DNA from: Bog-473 sp035483935
GTDB lineage: Bacteria; Actinomycetota; Acidimicrobiia; Acidimicrobiales; RAAP-2
Assembly: GCA_035483935.1 (NCBI GenBank)
Contig: DATHPK010000077.1
Coordinates: forward strand, 1-24,889
DNA: 24,889 bases
Reading direction: 5' to 3'
Positions 7,336 through 15,142 of this stretch are shown here, piece by piece. A program made the position numbers and the translations under genes. Position 1 is the stretch's first letter. Each line of letters opens with the position of its first letter. The notes under the pieces are model-generated. The model was not told where the DNA came from. It worked only from the letters and a program-made list of their open reading frames with translations, and did no database searches.

Positions 7336-8883
7336 GTGAAGCGGAATCCTCTTTCGTTACTGGCCGTGGCAGCAGGCGGCCTCGTCTTGGCCGCAGCAAC
7401 GGTGTTAGTGGGCGTCGTCCCGGCCGGCGCGGGAACCACCATCCCGACCACGCCGACCCCGGTCACGGTTCCGAAGGTCTCGACTCCGGCCACGGTGCCG
7501 GCGGTGACTCCGGCCCCTGTGCCGTCGCCGGCCCCGGCGGTCACGCCGGCGGCGCCGGTCACATCCGCGCCGAAGGTTTCGACACCGGCCACACCGTCGT
7601 TGAGCGGACTGCCCGTTTCGTTGTCCGTCCCGGTCACGGCGCTGGCCAACGAGATCGGGAGCACGTTGCTGCCGGGGCAGAGCGCCCTCACCGGCACGAA
7701 CACGACGACTCAGGCGTCACCGCTCCTGAACGCCAACGTGCCGATCAACGCGTGCTCGCTGTCGATCGGCCTGTTCGCCAGCGCGGCCAGCAGCTGCTCG
7801 ACGACCTCGGTCGGCCTCACGCAGCTCGGTTCCATCGGCACCATCAACATCCCGATCACCGCGCAGTACAACGCGATCGGACTGCTCGGTGCGGCCGCGA
7901 AGTCGCTCGGCCTCACCACCGGCGAGTCGTCGGCCTCGACGACACAGGACGGCGCCATCAACGTCGACGCGCCGATCAGCCTGTGCGCGATCAACGTCGG
8001 TCTGGTCGGCAACACTGCGAGTGACTGCAACCTCGCCGGCAGCGACGGCACCGTCACGCAGACGGGTGTGATCGACGCCACCGTCCCGGTGACCGTGTGC
8101 GACCTCATCGTGCAGATCGACGGCACCAGCACGTCGAACTGCCCCCAATACCCCGACACCGTCAAGCAGAAGGGTCAGCTGGCCGACGCGTACGCCCCCA
8201 TCACCGCGTGCGGTGTGGTGGCGGTGGTCGACGGCAACGGCACCGGCATGTGCATGCCGGCCGACGGCTTCCCGCTCGTCAACGACCTGCCGACCAACAA
8301 CGTGAGCCAGAGCGCCCCCATCGACGGGGTCCTCCCGGTCAACGCGTGCTCCATCGTGGTCGCGGTGGACGGTTCGGCCAGTAACCAGTGCGAGCCGAGC
8401 CACCTTTCGACGAACCCGACCGGAAGCGTCCCGGTCAACGTTCCCGTCACGGCGTGCGCGGTGACGGCTGCGCTCGACGGCAATGCGAGCGGCACCTGCA
8501 CGGGCGCCGGCACGCAGATAGGCCCGATCGGCACGCCGGGCAGTCCCGGCACGGGCGTGACGCTGCCGATCACCATCTGCGGCATCGAGGTGGCGCTGGG
8601 CGGCACCTCCACTGCTTCGTGCCCACAGCCGTCGCCGGCCACCTCCCCGTCCACCTCGCCGTCCACGTCGCCGTCCACGTCGCCGGCGGCCACGACCCCG
8701 GCCACGACCACGGCGGCAATCACCCCGACCGCGGTCAGCACTGCGGCAACCACCTCCTCCTCGGGTCCGCTGGCCCTGACCGGCGCTCCGCTTCTCGTGG
8801 AGCTGTTGATCGGAGCTGCGGCCGTGGTCCTTGGTCTGGCGATCAGCCGTCTCAGCCGCCGGCGGCAGGCCCATTTGGCGTGA
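7336..8883 (+). CDS. Secreted, sortase-anchored protein with seven chaplin-like C-X13-C repeats
   Basis: A 515-residue surface protein. Signal peptide: MKRN, a hydrophobic core to ~29, and an AGA cleavage site near residue 32. Residues 33-90 are a Pro/Thr/Val-rich spacer. Then come seven repeats of the pattern v-P-[VI]-x-x-C-x-x-x-V-x-x-x-G-x-x-S-x-x-C, with Cys pairs at 140/154, 217/231, 255/269, 292/306, 338/352, 374/388 and 415/429, always 14 apart. Two Cys-less copies lie near 91-117 and 168-190. A Ser/Thr/Pro stalk (430-476) precedes LALTG (479-483), a membrane helix and an RRR tail: a wall-sorting signal of the LAxTG kind used by class E sortases. Repeat logic resembles Streptomyces chaplins (amyloid-forming hydrophobic coat proteins), but those have longer Cys spacing, so kinship is an inference. 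GTG start with AAGGAG 7 nt upstream. Two tethered membrane proteins follow. Confidence 0.85.
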   Translation: MKRNPLSLLAVAAGGLVLAAATVLVGVVPAGAGTTIPTTPTPVTVPKVSTPATVPAVTPAPVPSPAPAVTPAAPVTSAPKVSTPATPSLSGLPVSLSVPVTALANEIGSTLLPGQSALTGTNTTTQASPLLNANVPINACSLSIGLFASAASSCSTTSVGLTQLGSIGTINIPITAQYNAIGLLGAAAKSLGLTTGESSASTTQDGAINVDAPISLCAINVGLVGNTASDCNLAGSDGTVTQTGVIDATVPVTVCDLIVQIDGTSTSNCPQYPDTVKQKGQLADAYAPITACGVVAVVDGNGTGMCMPADGFPLVNDLPTNNVSQSAPIDGVLPVNACSIVVAVDGSASNQCEPSHLSTNPTGSVPVNVPVTACAVTAALDGNASGTCTGAGTQIGPIGTPGSPGTGVTLPITICGIEVALGGTSTASCPQPSPATSPSTSPSTSPSTSPAATTPATTTAAITPTAVSTAATTSSSGPLALTGAPLLVELLIGAAAVVLGLAISRLSRRRQAHLA

Positions 8884-8964
8884 CCGCAACCGGCTTACAC
8901 CACTAGGAGGCGGCGCCCGAGGCGTTACCGACACAGGACGGATCCGGTGGAGGAAGGAGGGATC

Positions 8965-9852
8965 GTGTCCGACCAGCAGGAAACAGGTACCGGCGTCACC
9001 GTCGATCTCGAGAGGCTGTTCCGGTCGCGGGAGTTCGGCCACAGGCGGGCGTCCCGGGTCCCCTCCGCCGTGGGCGGGTCGGAATCCACGCCCACGCAAC
9101 TCGAGAAGGTGTTCCTCTCGGAGGTTTTCGGGCATCCCGAGGCCGTCGCCGCAGCCGCCCCGGCGGTCGCGGCGCCCGCTCCGGCGGTCTCGGGGCGCCC
9201 GGCCCTCGTCCTCCTGCCGGGAGGCGGCGATCGTGACAGCGAGCGCGAGCACGCGCGTCACCGAGGCATCGCCGCCGTCAGCGGTGTCGCCGCCGCCGCG
9301 CTCGCCGTCGCTGGTTTCGCCCCGGGGACGAGTCAGGGCCCCGCCGGAGGACCGAACGTGACGGAACAGGCCCAAGGTGCGCCCTTGGGCCGGGGTGTGT
9401 CCGGTCTCCGTGGCGTGTCACAACCCGTTCCAGTCGTACCCGCCGCCGCGGGGACCGGCGCACCGGCCCCAGCGGGCGCCTCCGAGGCCGGGCGCGTCGT
9501 GGCCCAGGTCACAGTCGTCTCGGCACCCCCGTCCGCCGTCGTGCCGCAAAATCCCGCAGGGAGTGAGGCCACGGCCACGACGCCGGCGGCGCCCGGGCCG
9601 CCGAGCGGCACGCCGGCACCCGTGACCACACCGGGAAGCGGAGCCGGGAGCAGCACTCTCACACCGGCGGTCCAAGCCATCGGGACAGCCGTCTCGAGTG
9701 TGGGGTCCGCCGTGACCGCCACGTCGGGCGAGCTGGGCCAGGCGGTTCCGGTCTCGTCGGTCACCGGCGCGTTGGGAACGATCGCGACCTCGGCCCTGGA
9801 CGACCTGGGTGGGGGCAGCCCTCCGACGTTGCTCGCCGGCGCGATGCGGTAG
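8965..9852 (+). CDS. Single-pass membrane protein with two LExxF docking motifs (family unknown)
   Basis: I do not recognise a named family. The GTG at 8965 is chosen over 8947 because AAGGAGG (8954-8960) sits 4 nt before it; this gives 295 residues. Order: a cytosolic N-terminus with two near-copies of a 14-residue motif, VDLERLFRSREFGH (13-26) and TQLEKVFLSEVFGH (44-57); an Ala/Pro linker; a charged stretch DRDSEREHARHR; one membrane helix (~101-119); then an outer tail of ~175 residues rich in Pro, Ala, Thr and Gly with no Cys. The same motif, start (M-S-D) and layout recur in the protein at 10272-11204, so the two are paralogues. It follows the chaplin-like gene by 81 nt and may share its transcript. 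The layout recalls tethered anti-sigma or surface-display proteins, but no such domain is detectable. Confidence 0.75.
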   Translation: MSDQQETGTGVTVDLERLFRSREFGHRRASRVPSAVGGSESTPTQLEKVFLSEVFGHPEAVAAAAPAVAAPAPAVSGRPALVLLPGGGDRDSEREHARHRGIAAVSGVAAAALAVAGFAPGTSQGPAGGPNVTEQAQGAPLGRGVSGLRGVSQPVPVVPAAAGTGAPAPAGASEAGRVVAQVTVVSAPPSAVVPQNPAGSEATATTPAAPGPPSGTPAPVTTPGSGAGSSTLTPAVQAIGTAVSSVGSAVTATSGELGQAVPVSSVTGALGTIATSALDDLGGGSPPTLLAGAMR

Positions 9853-10271
9853 GAGAGGGGCGCGTCGAGCGCCTGCGTCGCCGGTCACCGGTTTGCTCGG
9901 CAGCGTCGGGTCGAGGGTGCCGGGACTGGGTCATTCCGTCGCCGGCGCGTGAGGCACTCGGACCTGCCCTCCCGGAGTGCTGAAGGGAACGGACGTCACC
10001 TATTGAGAGGATGCTCCACCCGCCGCAGAATTGATGCGCAAAACCCTGGTGACAAAGTGCGAATTCCACACACAAAAACGAGCGTTTTCCCCAAATTGGC
10101 GGCACGTTGTCAACTTGATATTCCCTGATCGGCCCGGCGGCTATAGGGTGACAACGAGGGGGCAACAGAACAAATTTTCCGGGTCCGTGGAGAGCTCCGG
10201 AAGCCCCCCCGAAATGACGAGGGTTCCTGCAAGGGGACGGAGGGTTCCTGCAAGGGAATTTGGGAGGGGCA
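9853..10271. other. Long noncoding region upstream of the second paralogue, with repeats
   Basis: This 419-nt stretch has no credible gene. Its 3' half is unusually AT-rich. It holds a palindrome AAAACG-AG-CGTTTT (10075-10088) and the inverted pair CGTTGTCA (10105-10112) and TGACAACG (10149-10156), with another GTGACAA at 10049-10055. A TAGGGT/TATAGG -10-like element lies at 10142-10149. No -35 is well spaced from it (TTGATA at 10115 is 21 bp away), so the promoter call is tentative. Tandem repeats at 10219-10256 follow. It looks like a regulated promoter region with a leader of roughly 110 nt. Confidence 0.55.
10219..10256 (+). repeat. Two 17-bp direct repeats, 21-bp period, before the ribosome site
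   Basis: GAGGGTTCCTGCAAGGG occurs at 10219-10235 and again, identical, at 10240-10256. The 21-bp period is two helical turns, putting both copies on the same DNA face. The second copy ends 6 nt before the GGGAGG ribosome site of the next gene, so binding could act on DNA or mRNA. Confidence 0.8.
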
Positions 10272-11204
10272 GTGTCCGACTGGCTTCGGGCCGAGGACTA
10301 CACGACCTTGGAAGAGGTCTTCGCGTCGCCCACGTTCACGCGTGACGTGGCGCCCGAGACCGTCGCCGCAGAACCAGCTCTTTTTGCTACCGCCGCAGCT
10401 GCCGCAGCGGCGACGGCTGCAACGGTGCATGCCCCGCTCGGTCGCTCGATACGGGACCGTGCCATTGCCTCGCTCTGCGCCGCCGGCGCCGCCGTGTCGG
10501 TCGTGGGCGCACTGGTGATCGGCAGTGGTCCAGTCGGCGTCCCGCTGGCGACGGGACCCCAGAACCCACAAGGCGGTTCGAGCGGCCAATCATCGGCCGG
10601 GTCTCCTCAGCAAGGTTTCGAGTCACCCGCGCAGGGCCGGGTCGATGTCGGCAAGAGCGGGAATTCGGGTGCCGCAAACAGCGGTGGGAACGCGCCGTCG
10701 GGAGTCGTCGTCTTCGGGCCCTCGTTGCCGGCGGGAACGGGCGCGCTTGCGAGCGCAGCCGGTAGTGGGGCGCAGCACGCGAGCCTCGCCTCTGACAACT
10801 TCCCGGTCTCCACTCCGACGCCCATACCGACACCTACGCCGACTCCCACACCTACGCCCACGCCGACAGCTACAGCTGCACCCACCACGACAACCACGAC
10901 GACGACGACAACTGTGCCCACGCCGCCCGTCTCCACGGGGAGCGCCGGAGGGAACGGCAGCGGCCAGGGCAACGGCAACGGCAACGGTGGCGGGCGCGGG
11001 GACGACGGAGGCGGCGGCGGTCAGTTCGCGGGCGGCCAGAACGGCGGCGGCCAGGGCTCGGGCCGGGACGGCGGACAGGGTGACGGTGACGACGACGGCG
11101 GCGGTCGCGGCTATGGCGACGGCGGCCATGGCGACGGCGGCCATGGCGACGGCGGCCACGGGGACGGAGACGGCGGCGGACACGACGGCGGCCGCGGGGA
11201 CTGA
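10272..11204 (+). CDS. Paralogous single-pass membrane protein with LExxF motif and Gly/Asp/His-rich tail (family unknown)
   Basis: No named family. GTG at 10272 is preferred (GGGAGG at 10262-10267, 4 nt away); it gives 310 residues. The start M-S-D and one copy of the motif (TTLEEVFASPTFTR, 11-24) match the neighbour at 8965-9852. An Ala-rich linker and basic RDR precede one membrane helix (~63-84). The outer part is low complexity: a Ser/Gly region, a Thr-Pro ladder (~180-200), ten consecutive Thr (~205-214), then ~85 residues of Gly with Asn, Asp, Gln and His, ending in repeats of G-D-G-G-H. The Pro-Thr ladder suggests a wall-spanning stalk, and the Asp/His tail could bind metal ions; both are inferences. 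It has its own long upstream region, so it is probably transcribed separately from its paralogue. Confidence 0.72.
   Translation: MSDWLRAEDYTTLEEVFASPTFTRDVAPETVAAEPALFATAAAAAAATAATVHAPLGRSIRDRAIASLCAAGAAVSVVGALVIGSGPVGVPLATGPQNPQGGSSGQSSAGSPQQGFESPAQGRVDVGKSGNSGAANSGGNAPSGVVVFGPSLPAGTGALASAAGSGAQHASLASDNFPVSTPTPIPTPTPTPTPTPTPTATAAPTTTTTTTTTTVPTPPVSTGSAGGNGSGQGNGNGNGGGRGDDGGGGGQFAGGQNGGGQGSGRDGGQGDGDDDGGGRGYGDGGHGDGGHGDGGHGDGDGGGHDGGRGD
11115..11159 (+). repeat. Three tandem 15-bp coding repeats (G-D-G-G-H)
   Basis: GGCGACGGCGGCCAT is repeated at 11115-11129 and 11130-11144, and a third copy at 11145-11159 ends in C. Each encodes Gly-Asp-Gly-Gly-His in the outer tail. Near-identity at the DNA level points to recent copy-number change by slippage. 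Confidence 0.85.
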
Positions 11205-11300
11205 CCGCAGCGCCGCACCCACCCGGTCGCGGCGAGCCCTGAACAGCTGACCCCCCGCACCTGGTAAGCCTGCCGGGATGCGAGCGGAGCGAGGTCAGCC

Positions 11301-12281
11301 ATGAACTACACGAATCTGGGCACGGCAGGGTTACGGGTGTCGAGGGTCTGCCTCGGCATGATGGGGTTCGGCAACGAGAGCGAACGCCCCTGGGTCATCG
11401 ACGAGGACGCGGCCGAACCGATCGTGCGCGAAGCGGTCGAAGGCGGGGTGACCTTCTTCGACACCGCCGACACCTACTCGGGCGGCGCCAGCGAGGTGGC
11501 GACGGGCCGCCTGGTGCCCAAGTTCCTCAGCCGGGACGAGGCGGTGATTGCCACCAAGGTGTTCATGCCGGTCACCCCCGGGGAGAACGGCGGCGGCCTT
11601 GGGCGCAAGCACATCCTCTCCGCGATCGACGCGTCGCTGGCGCGGTTGAAGATGGACTACGTCGACCTCTACCAGATCCATCGTTGGGACGGGCGGACGC
11701 CGATCGAGGAGACGATGGAAGCGCTCAACGACGTGGTGCGCGCGGGCAAGGCGCGCTACATCGGCGCGAGCAGCATGTTCTCCTGGCAGTTCGCCAAGGC
11801 GCAGTACACGGCCGAGCGGCACGGCTGGGCGAAGTTCGTCTCGATGCAGAACCACTACAACCTCGTCTACCGGGAGGAGGAGCGCGAGATGATCCCACTC
11901 TGTCTCGACCAAGGCGTGGGGTGCATCCCGTGGAGCCCGCTGGCGCGGGGGATGCTGGCCGGCAACCGCAGCCGGGACGGCGGCCGGCACACGACGCGTT
12001 CGAGCACAGATGCGTTCACCGACTACCTCTACGACCAACCGACCGACTTCGACGTCGTCGACGCGGTCAACGAAGTCGCCGCCGCCCGCGGCGTCGCCTC
12101 GGCTCAGGTTGCATTGGCCTGGCTCCTGCAGAAGCCCGGCGTGACGGCCCCGATCGTCGGCTCTACCAAGAAGAAGCACCTGAAGGACGCCATCGCCGCG
12201 GAAGCGTTGACGCTGAGCGAGGACGAGGTCGAACGGCTCGAGAAGCCCTACGTGCCGCATCCCGTCCTCGGACACTTCTAG
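11301..12281 (+). CDS. Aldo/keto reductase, YajO-like
   Basis: A 326-residue NADPH-dependent TIM-barrel oxidoreductase of the aldo/keto reductase superfamily. The catalytic tetrad is visible: Asp54 and Tyr59 in FFDTADTYSGG, Lys86 in ATKVF, His127 in YQIHRWD. Segments such as PIEETMEALNDVVRAGKARYIGASS, QNHYNLVYREEEREM and IPWSPLARG are closest to the YajO/AKR11-12 type that reduces aldehydes or sugar-derived ketones. The C-terminal VGSTKKKHL region is the usual 2'-phosphate NADPH contact. Start ATG 11301 has GAGG 6 nt upstream. It lies 96 nt after the membrane-protein gene and 109 nt before an acyl-CoA synthetase. The physiological substrate is unknown. Confidence 0.93.
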   Translation: MNYTNLGTAGLRVSRVCLGMMGFGNESERPWVIDEDAAEPIVREAVEGGVTFFDTADTYSGGASEVATGRLVPKFLSRDEAVIATKVFMPVTPGENGGGLGRKHILSAIDASLARLKMDYVDLYQIHRWDGRTPIEETMEALNDVVRAGKARYIGASSMFSWQFAKAQYTAERHGWAKFVSMQNHYNLVYREEEREMIPLCLDQGVGCIPWSPLARGMLAGNRSRDGGRHTTRSSTDAFTDYLYDQPTDFDVVDAVNEVAAARGVASAQVALAWLLQKPGVTAPIVGSTKKKHLKDAIAAEALTLSEDEVERLEKPYVPHPVLGHF

Positions 12282-12306
12282 GTCCGAGGAGGGCGCCGTC
12301 GAGGCG

Positions 12307-12321
12307 GCTCCCTCCGGGAGC
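12307..12321. terminator. Hairpin after aldo/keto reductase gene
   Basis: GCTCCC-TCC-GGGAGC, a 6-bp stem with 3-nt loop, starts 25 nt after the stop. There is no T-run, so terminator function is uncertain. Confidence 0.3.
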
Positions 12322-12336
12322 GCTGCGCCCTTCCGG

Positions 12337-12342
12337 TATGGT
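12337..12342 (+). promoter_or_regulatory. Possible -10 element for the acyl-CoA synthetase
   Basis: TATGGT fits the TAnnnT actinobacterial -10 pattern and would give a leader of about 40 nt. No convincing -35 is seen. Confidence 0.3.
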
Positions 12343-12390
12343 CGGCGCCGGTGGGGCGCGCCCGACGGGCGCCGAGAGATTGGGGGTGGC

Positions 12391-13938
12391 ATGCGGGTCG
12401 CACTCACGGTTGCCGACTTCATCGACCGGGCGGCGCACGCCTACGGGCAGCGGACCGCGGCGGTGGACGAGCCCGGAGTTGCCGGCTCGTTCGGCACCTT
12501 GACCTACGGCGAGCTCGCGGCCCGCGCGAAAGGCATGGCGATCGCCCTCGACGACCTCGGCGTGGAGCACGGGGAGCGCGTGGCAATCGTGAGCCCCAAT
12601 TCGGGACGGTTCCTGGCCTCCTTCTTCGGCGTGAGCGCCTACGGGCGCATCCTCGTGCCGATCAACTTCCGCCTTACGAGCGACGAGATCGCCTACGTGG
12701 TCGAACACTCGGGTGCGTCGGTCCTCCTCTACGACCCGGATATGGACGACGCGGTGGACGCCATCAAGGTGGCTCACAAGTTCCGCTTGGACGGCAGCGA
12801 GGACGCCGGCCTGTTGGCGCCGGCAGCTGAGGGCGCGGAGCCCAAGGCGTGGGTGCCCGACGAGGACGCAACGTGCTCCGTCAACTACACGTCGGGCACC
12901 ACGGCGCGGCCGAAGGGCGTGCAGTTGACCCAGCGCAACTGCTGGCTGAATGCCGCCGCGTTCGGATGGCACACCGGCGTCGGCGATCGTGACGTCCTGT
13001 TGCACACGCTGCCGATGTTCCACTGCAACGGCTGGGGGATGCCCTACGCCGTGACCGGCATGGGCGGCACCCACATCGTGCTGCGCAAGGTGGACGGGGA
13101 GGAGATCCTGTCGCGGATCGAGCGACACGGAGTGACGCTCCTGTGCGGTGCGCCGGCGGTGGTGGCGGCCATCCTCGGCGCGGCAGAGGCGCGGGCCGCA
13201 GAGGGACGCGTCGTGCCTGGGCGCGGGACGGTGCGCATCGTCGTGGCCGGTGCGCCGCCACCGTCCAAGACGATCGAGCGGATCGAGACGGAGCTCGGGT
13301 GGGAGTTCATCCAGATCTACGGCCTCACCGAGACGGCGCCCCTGTTGACGATCAACCGCGCGCCCGCCGAATGGGACGCGCTCTCCCCGGCGGAGCGCTC
13401 GCAGTTGCTCAGCCGGGCCGGCACACCCGCCATCGGTGTCAGCATCGACATCGACACCGATGGCGAGGTCCTGGCGCAGTCGAACCACGTGTTCGCCGGC
13501 TACTGGGAGCAGCCCGAGGAGACCGGGAAGGCGCTCGAGGGCGGATGGTTCCACACCGGCGACGGCGGCTATTTCGATGGCGCCTACACCGTGATCTCGG
13601 ATCGCAAGAAGGACGTGATCATCACCGGGGGCGAGAACGTCTCGTCGATCGAGGTGGAGGACTGCCTGTACCAGCACCCCGCCGTGGGCGAGGTGGCCGT
13701 GATCGGCATACCCGACGAGAAATGGGGCGAGACGATCAAGGCGCTCGTGGTCGTACGGCCCGGCGAGTCGGTGTCGGAAGCCGAGCTCATCGCGCATTGC
13801 CGGGACCGGCTTGCCCACTTCAAGGCGCCCACGAGCGTCGAGTTCCGCGATGCCCTCGACCGCACCGCCACCGGCAAGCTGCAGAAGTACAAGCTCCGCC
13901 AGCCCTACTGGGCGGGGCGGGAGAAGGCGGTCAACTAG
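12391..13938 (+). CDS. Acyl-CoA synthetase (AMP-forming, FadD-like)
   Basis: A 515-residue adenylate-forming ligase: activates a carboxylic acid with ATP to an acyl-AMP, then transfers it to CoA. Motifs in order: P-loop YTSGTTARPKGV (166-177), LPMFHCNGW (~207-215), YGLTETAPL (310-318), TGD (389-391), DRKKDVIITGGENVSSIEVE (hinge and A8 region), and the C-terminal TATGKLQKYKLR with catalytic Lys496. The HCNGW segment and length resemble medium- or long-chain fatty-acid and AlkK-type ligases. Start ATG 12391 is preceded by a G-rich GGGGGTGG. The 3' end overlaps the convergent ribonuclease D gene by 8 bp. Chain-length preference cannot be read reliably. A role in fatty-acid or aromatic-acid catabolism is likely. 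Confidence 0.93.
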   Translation: MRVALTVADFIDRAAHAYGQRTAAVDEPGVAGSFGTLTYGELAARAKGMAIALDDLGVEHGERVAIVSPNSGRFLASFFGVSAYGRILVPINFRLTSDEIAYVVEHSGASVLLYDPDMDDAVDAIKVAHKFRLDGSEDAGLLAPAAEGAEPKAWVPDEDATCSVNYTSGTTARPKGVQLTQRNCWLNAAAFGWHTGVGDRDVLLHTLPMFHCNGWGMPYAVTGMGGTHIVLRKVDGEEILSRIERHGVTLLCGAPAVVAAILGAAEARAAEGRVVPGRGTVRIVVAGAPPPSKTIERIETELGWEFIQIYGLTETAPLLTINRAPAEWDALSPAERSQLLSRAGTPAIGVSIDIDTDGEVLAQSNHVFAGYWEQPEETGKALEGGWFHTGDGGYFDGAYTVISDRKKDVIITGGENVSSIEVEDCLYQHPAVGEVAVIGIPDEKWGETIKALVVVRPGESVSEAELIAHCRDRLAHFKAPTSVEFRDALDRTATGKLQKYKLRQPYWAGREKAVN

Positions 13939-15142
13939 TCGCGGGCCGTCCGGCGCTTTCGCCCGGGCCCGGCGGTGGGCGGGGTGAGCGCTCCTCGAGG
14001 GAGAGGTGGCCCGGGCGGTCGAAGGCGACCGCCACCTCGCCGGCGATCAGGCGGCGCAGCGGGTCGCCCACGATCGTGCGTCTCCAGCCGGTGTCTAGGC
14101 GGCTCGGTTCTTTGCACAGCAATTGCGAGATGTCTGCGCGGGTCGCCAGCAACGTCTGATCGAAGTCGAGGTCGTCGGCGATCTGGCGCACGAGCCCCGT
14201 ACAGACGGCGACCGCCCCGGCAGGGGCCTGCGCTTCCCGACCCGCCGCCGGCATGCGGATGTGGTCGGCGGGGAGATCCAGCCCCCGATGGACCGCCGCC
14301 AGGATTTCGGCGGCCCGCCCCTGGGCGAGATGCCGTCCGTCGACGCCCCGGGCGCGGCGCAGCTCCGCCTCGTTGTGCGGCGGGCGCTGCGAGATCGCGA
14401 GCAGGCCGAGGTCGGAGAGCACCTGGCGGCGTGGCCGATTCGACTCGGCGGCGGTGCGCTCCCTCCAGGCTGCGACCTCTTGAGCCACCGCGCGAGAGCG
14501 GCGCGACATGCTCCGGATGTCGCCGAGACGCCACCAGGCCTCCTCGGGCACCCGGGCCGGTGGTGTGCGGTCGGTCAGCACCTGGTCGCACTCGTCCAGC
14601 GCCCACTCGAGCCGTCCGAGCGCGCGGAGCCGATCGGTGAGCGCGGCGCGGAGCTCGAGCAGGTGGGCCACGTCGCTCTCCGCATACGCCAGCTGGCGGT
14701 CCGACATGGGCCGTTCGAGCCAGTCAGACAACCGGTCCGCCTTGGGCAGCGGTAGCCCGAGGACGACATCGACCAGACGGGAGAGCGAGGGGGTCGACAT
14801 GCCAATGAAGCCGGCGACGATCTGGGTGTCGAACACGGTCGCGGGAACCACACCGCAGGCCGCCATCATGATGTCGAGGTCCTGGGTCGCCGCGTGGGCG
14901 ACGGCGACCCCCGGGCCGCCGAAGATCCCGGCCAGGGGGGCCGGGTCCACCGAGATCGGATCCACGAGCGCCACCTTGTCCGCCCAGGCGATCTGGATCA
15001 GCGCCAACTCGGGGACGTAGGTGCGCTCGGTGTGGAACTCCGTGTCGAACGCGTACACCTCCTCCCGAGCGACCTCGGCCACGAGCGACTCGAGGGCGGC
15101 ACCCTCGGTGATCAGTGGGGCAGGAGCCGCAGGAGGGCTCAT
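13931..15142 (-). CDS. rnd: Ribonuclease D (DEDDy 3'-5' exonuclease with HRDC domain)
   Basis: A 403-residue exoribonuclease for 3' trimming of tRNA and other stable RNA. The DEDDy catalytic set is visible: Asp33 and Glu35 in AFDTEFHTERTY, Asp88 in HAATQDLD, Tyr153 and Asp157 in YAESDVAHLLEL. An HRDC nucleic-acid-binding domain follows at ~208-290 (PRRQVLSDLGLLAISQRPP). The ~110-residue C-terminal part has a second helical region and a Pro-rich end. ATG at 15142-15140 has no clear ribosome site; a small hairpin ACGCC-GAGA-GGCGT lies just upstream. The TGA stop (13933-13931) lies inside the end of the convergent acyl-CoA synthetase gene. Confidence 0.93.
   Translation of the reverse strand: MSPPAAPAPLITEGAALESLVAEVAREEVYAFDTEFHTERTYVPELALIQIAWADKVALVDPISVDPAPLAGIFGGPGVAVAHAATQDLDIMMAACGVVPATVFDTQIVAGFIGMSTPSLSRLVDVVLGLPLPKADRLSDWLERPMSDRQLAYAESDVAHLLELRAALTDRLRALGRLEWALDECDQVLTDRTPPARVPEEAWWRLGDIRSMSRRSRAVAQEVAAWRERTAAESNRPRRQVLSDLGLLAISQRPPHNEAELRRARGVDGRHLAQGRAAEILAAVHRGLDLPADHIRMPAAGREAQAPAGAVAVCTGLVRQIADDLDFDQTLLATRADISQLLCKEPSRLDTGWRRTIVGDPLRRLIAGEVAVAFDRPGHLSLEERSPRPPPGPGESAGRPATS

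Noticed and set aside
10115..10147. Standard sigma-70 promoter TTGATA ... TATAGG
   Set aside because: The spacing is 21 bp, too long. Kept only as a possible promoter zone.
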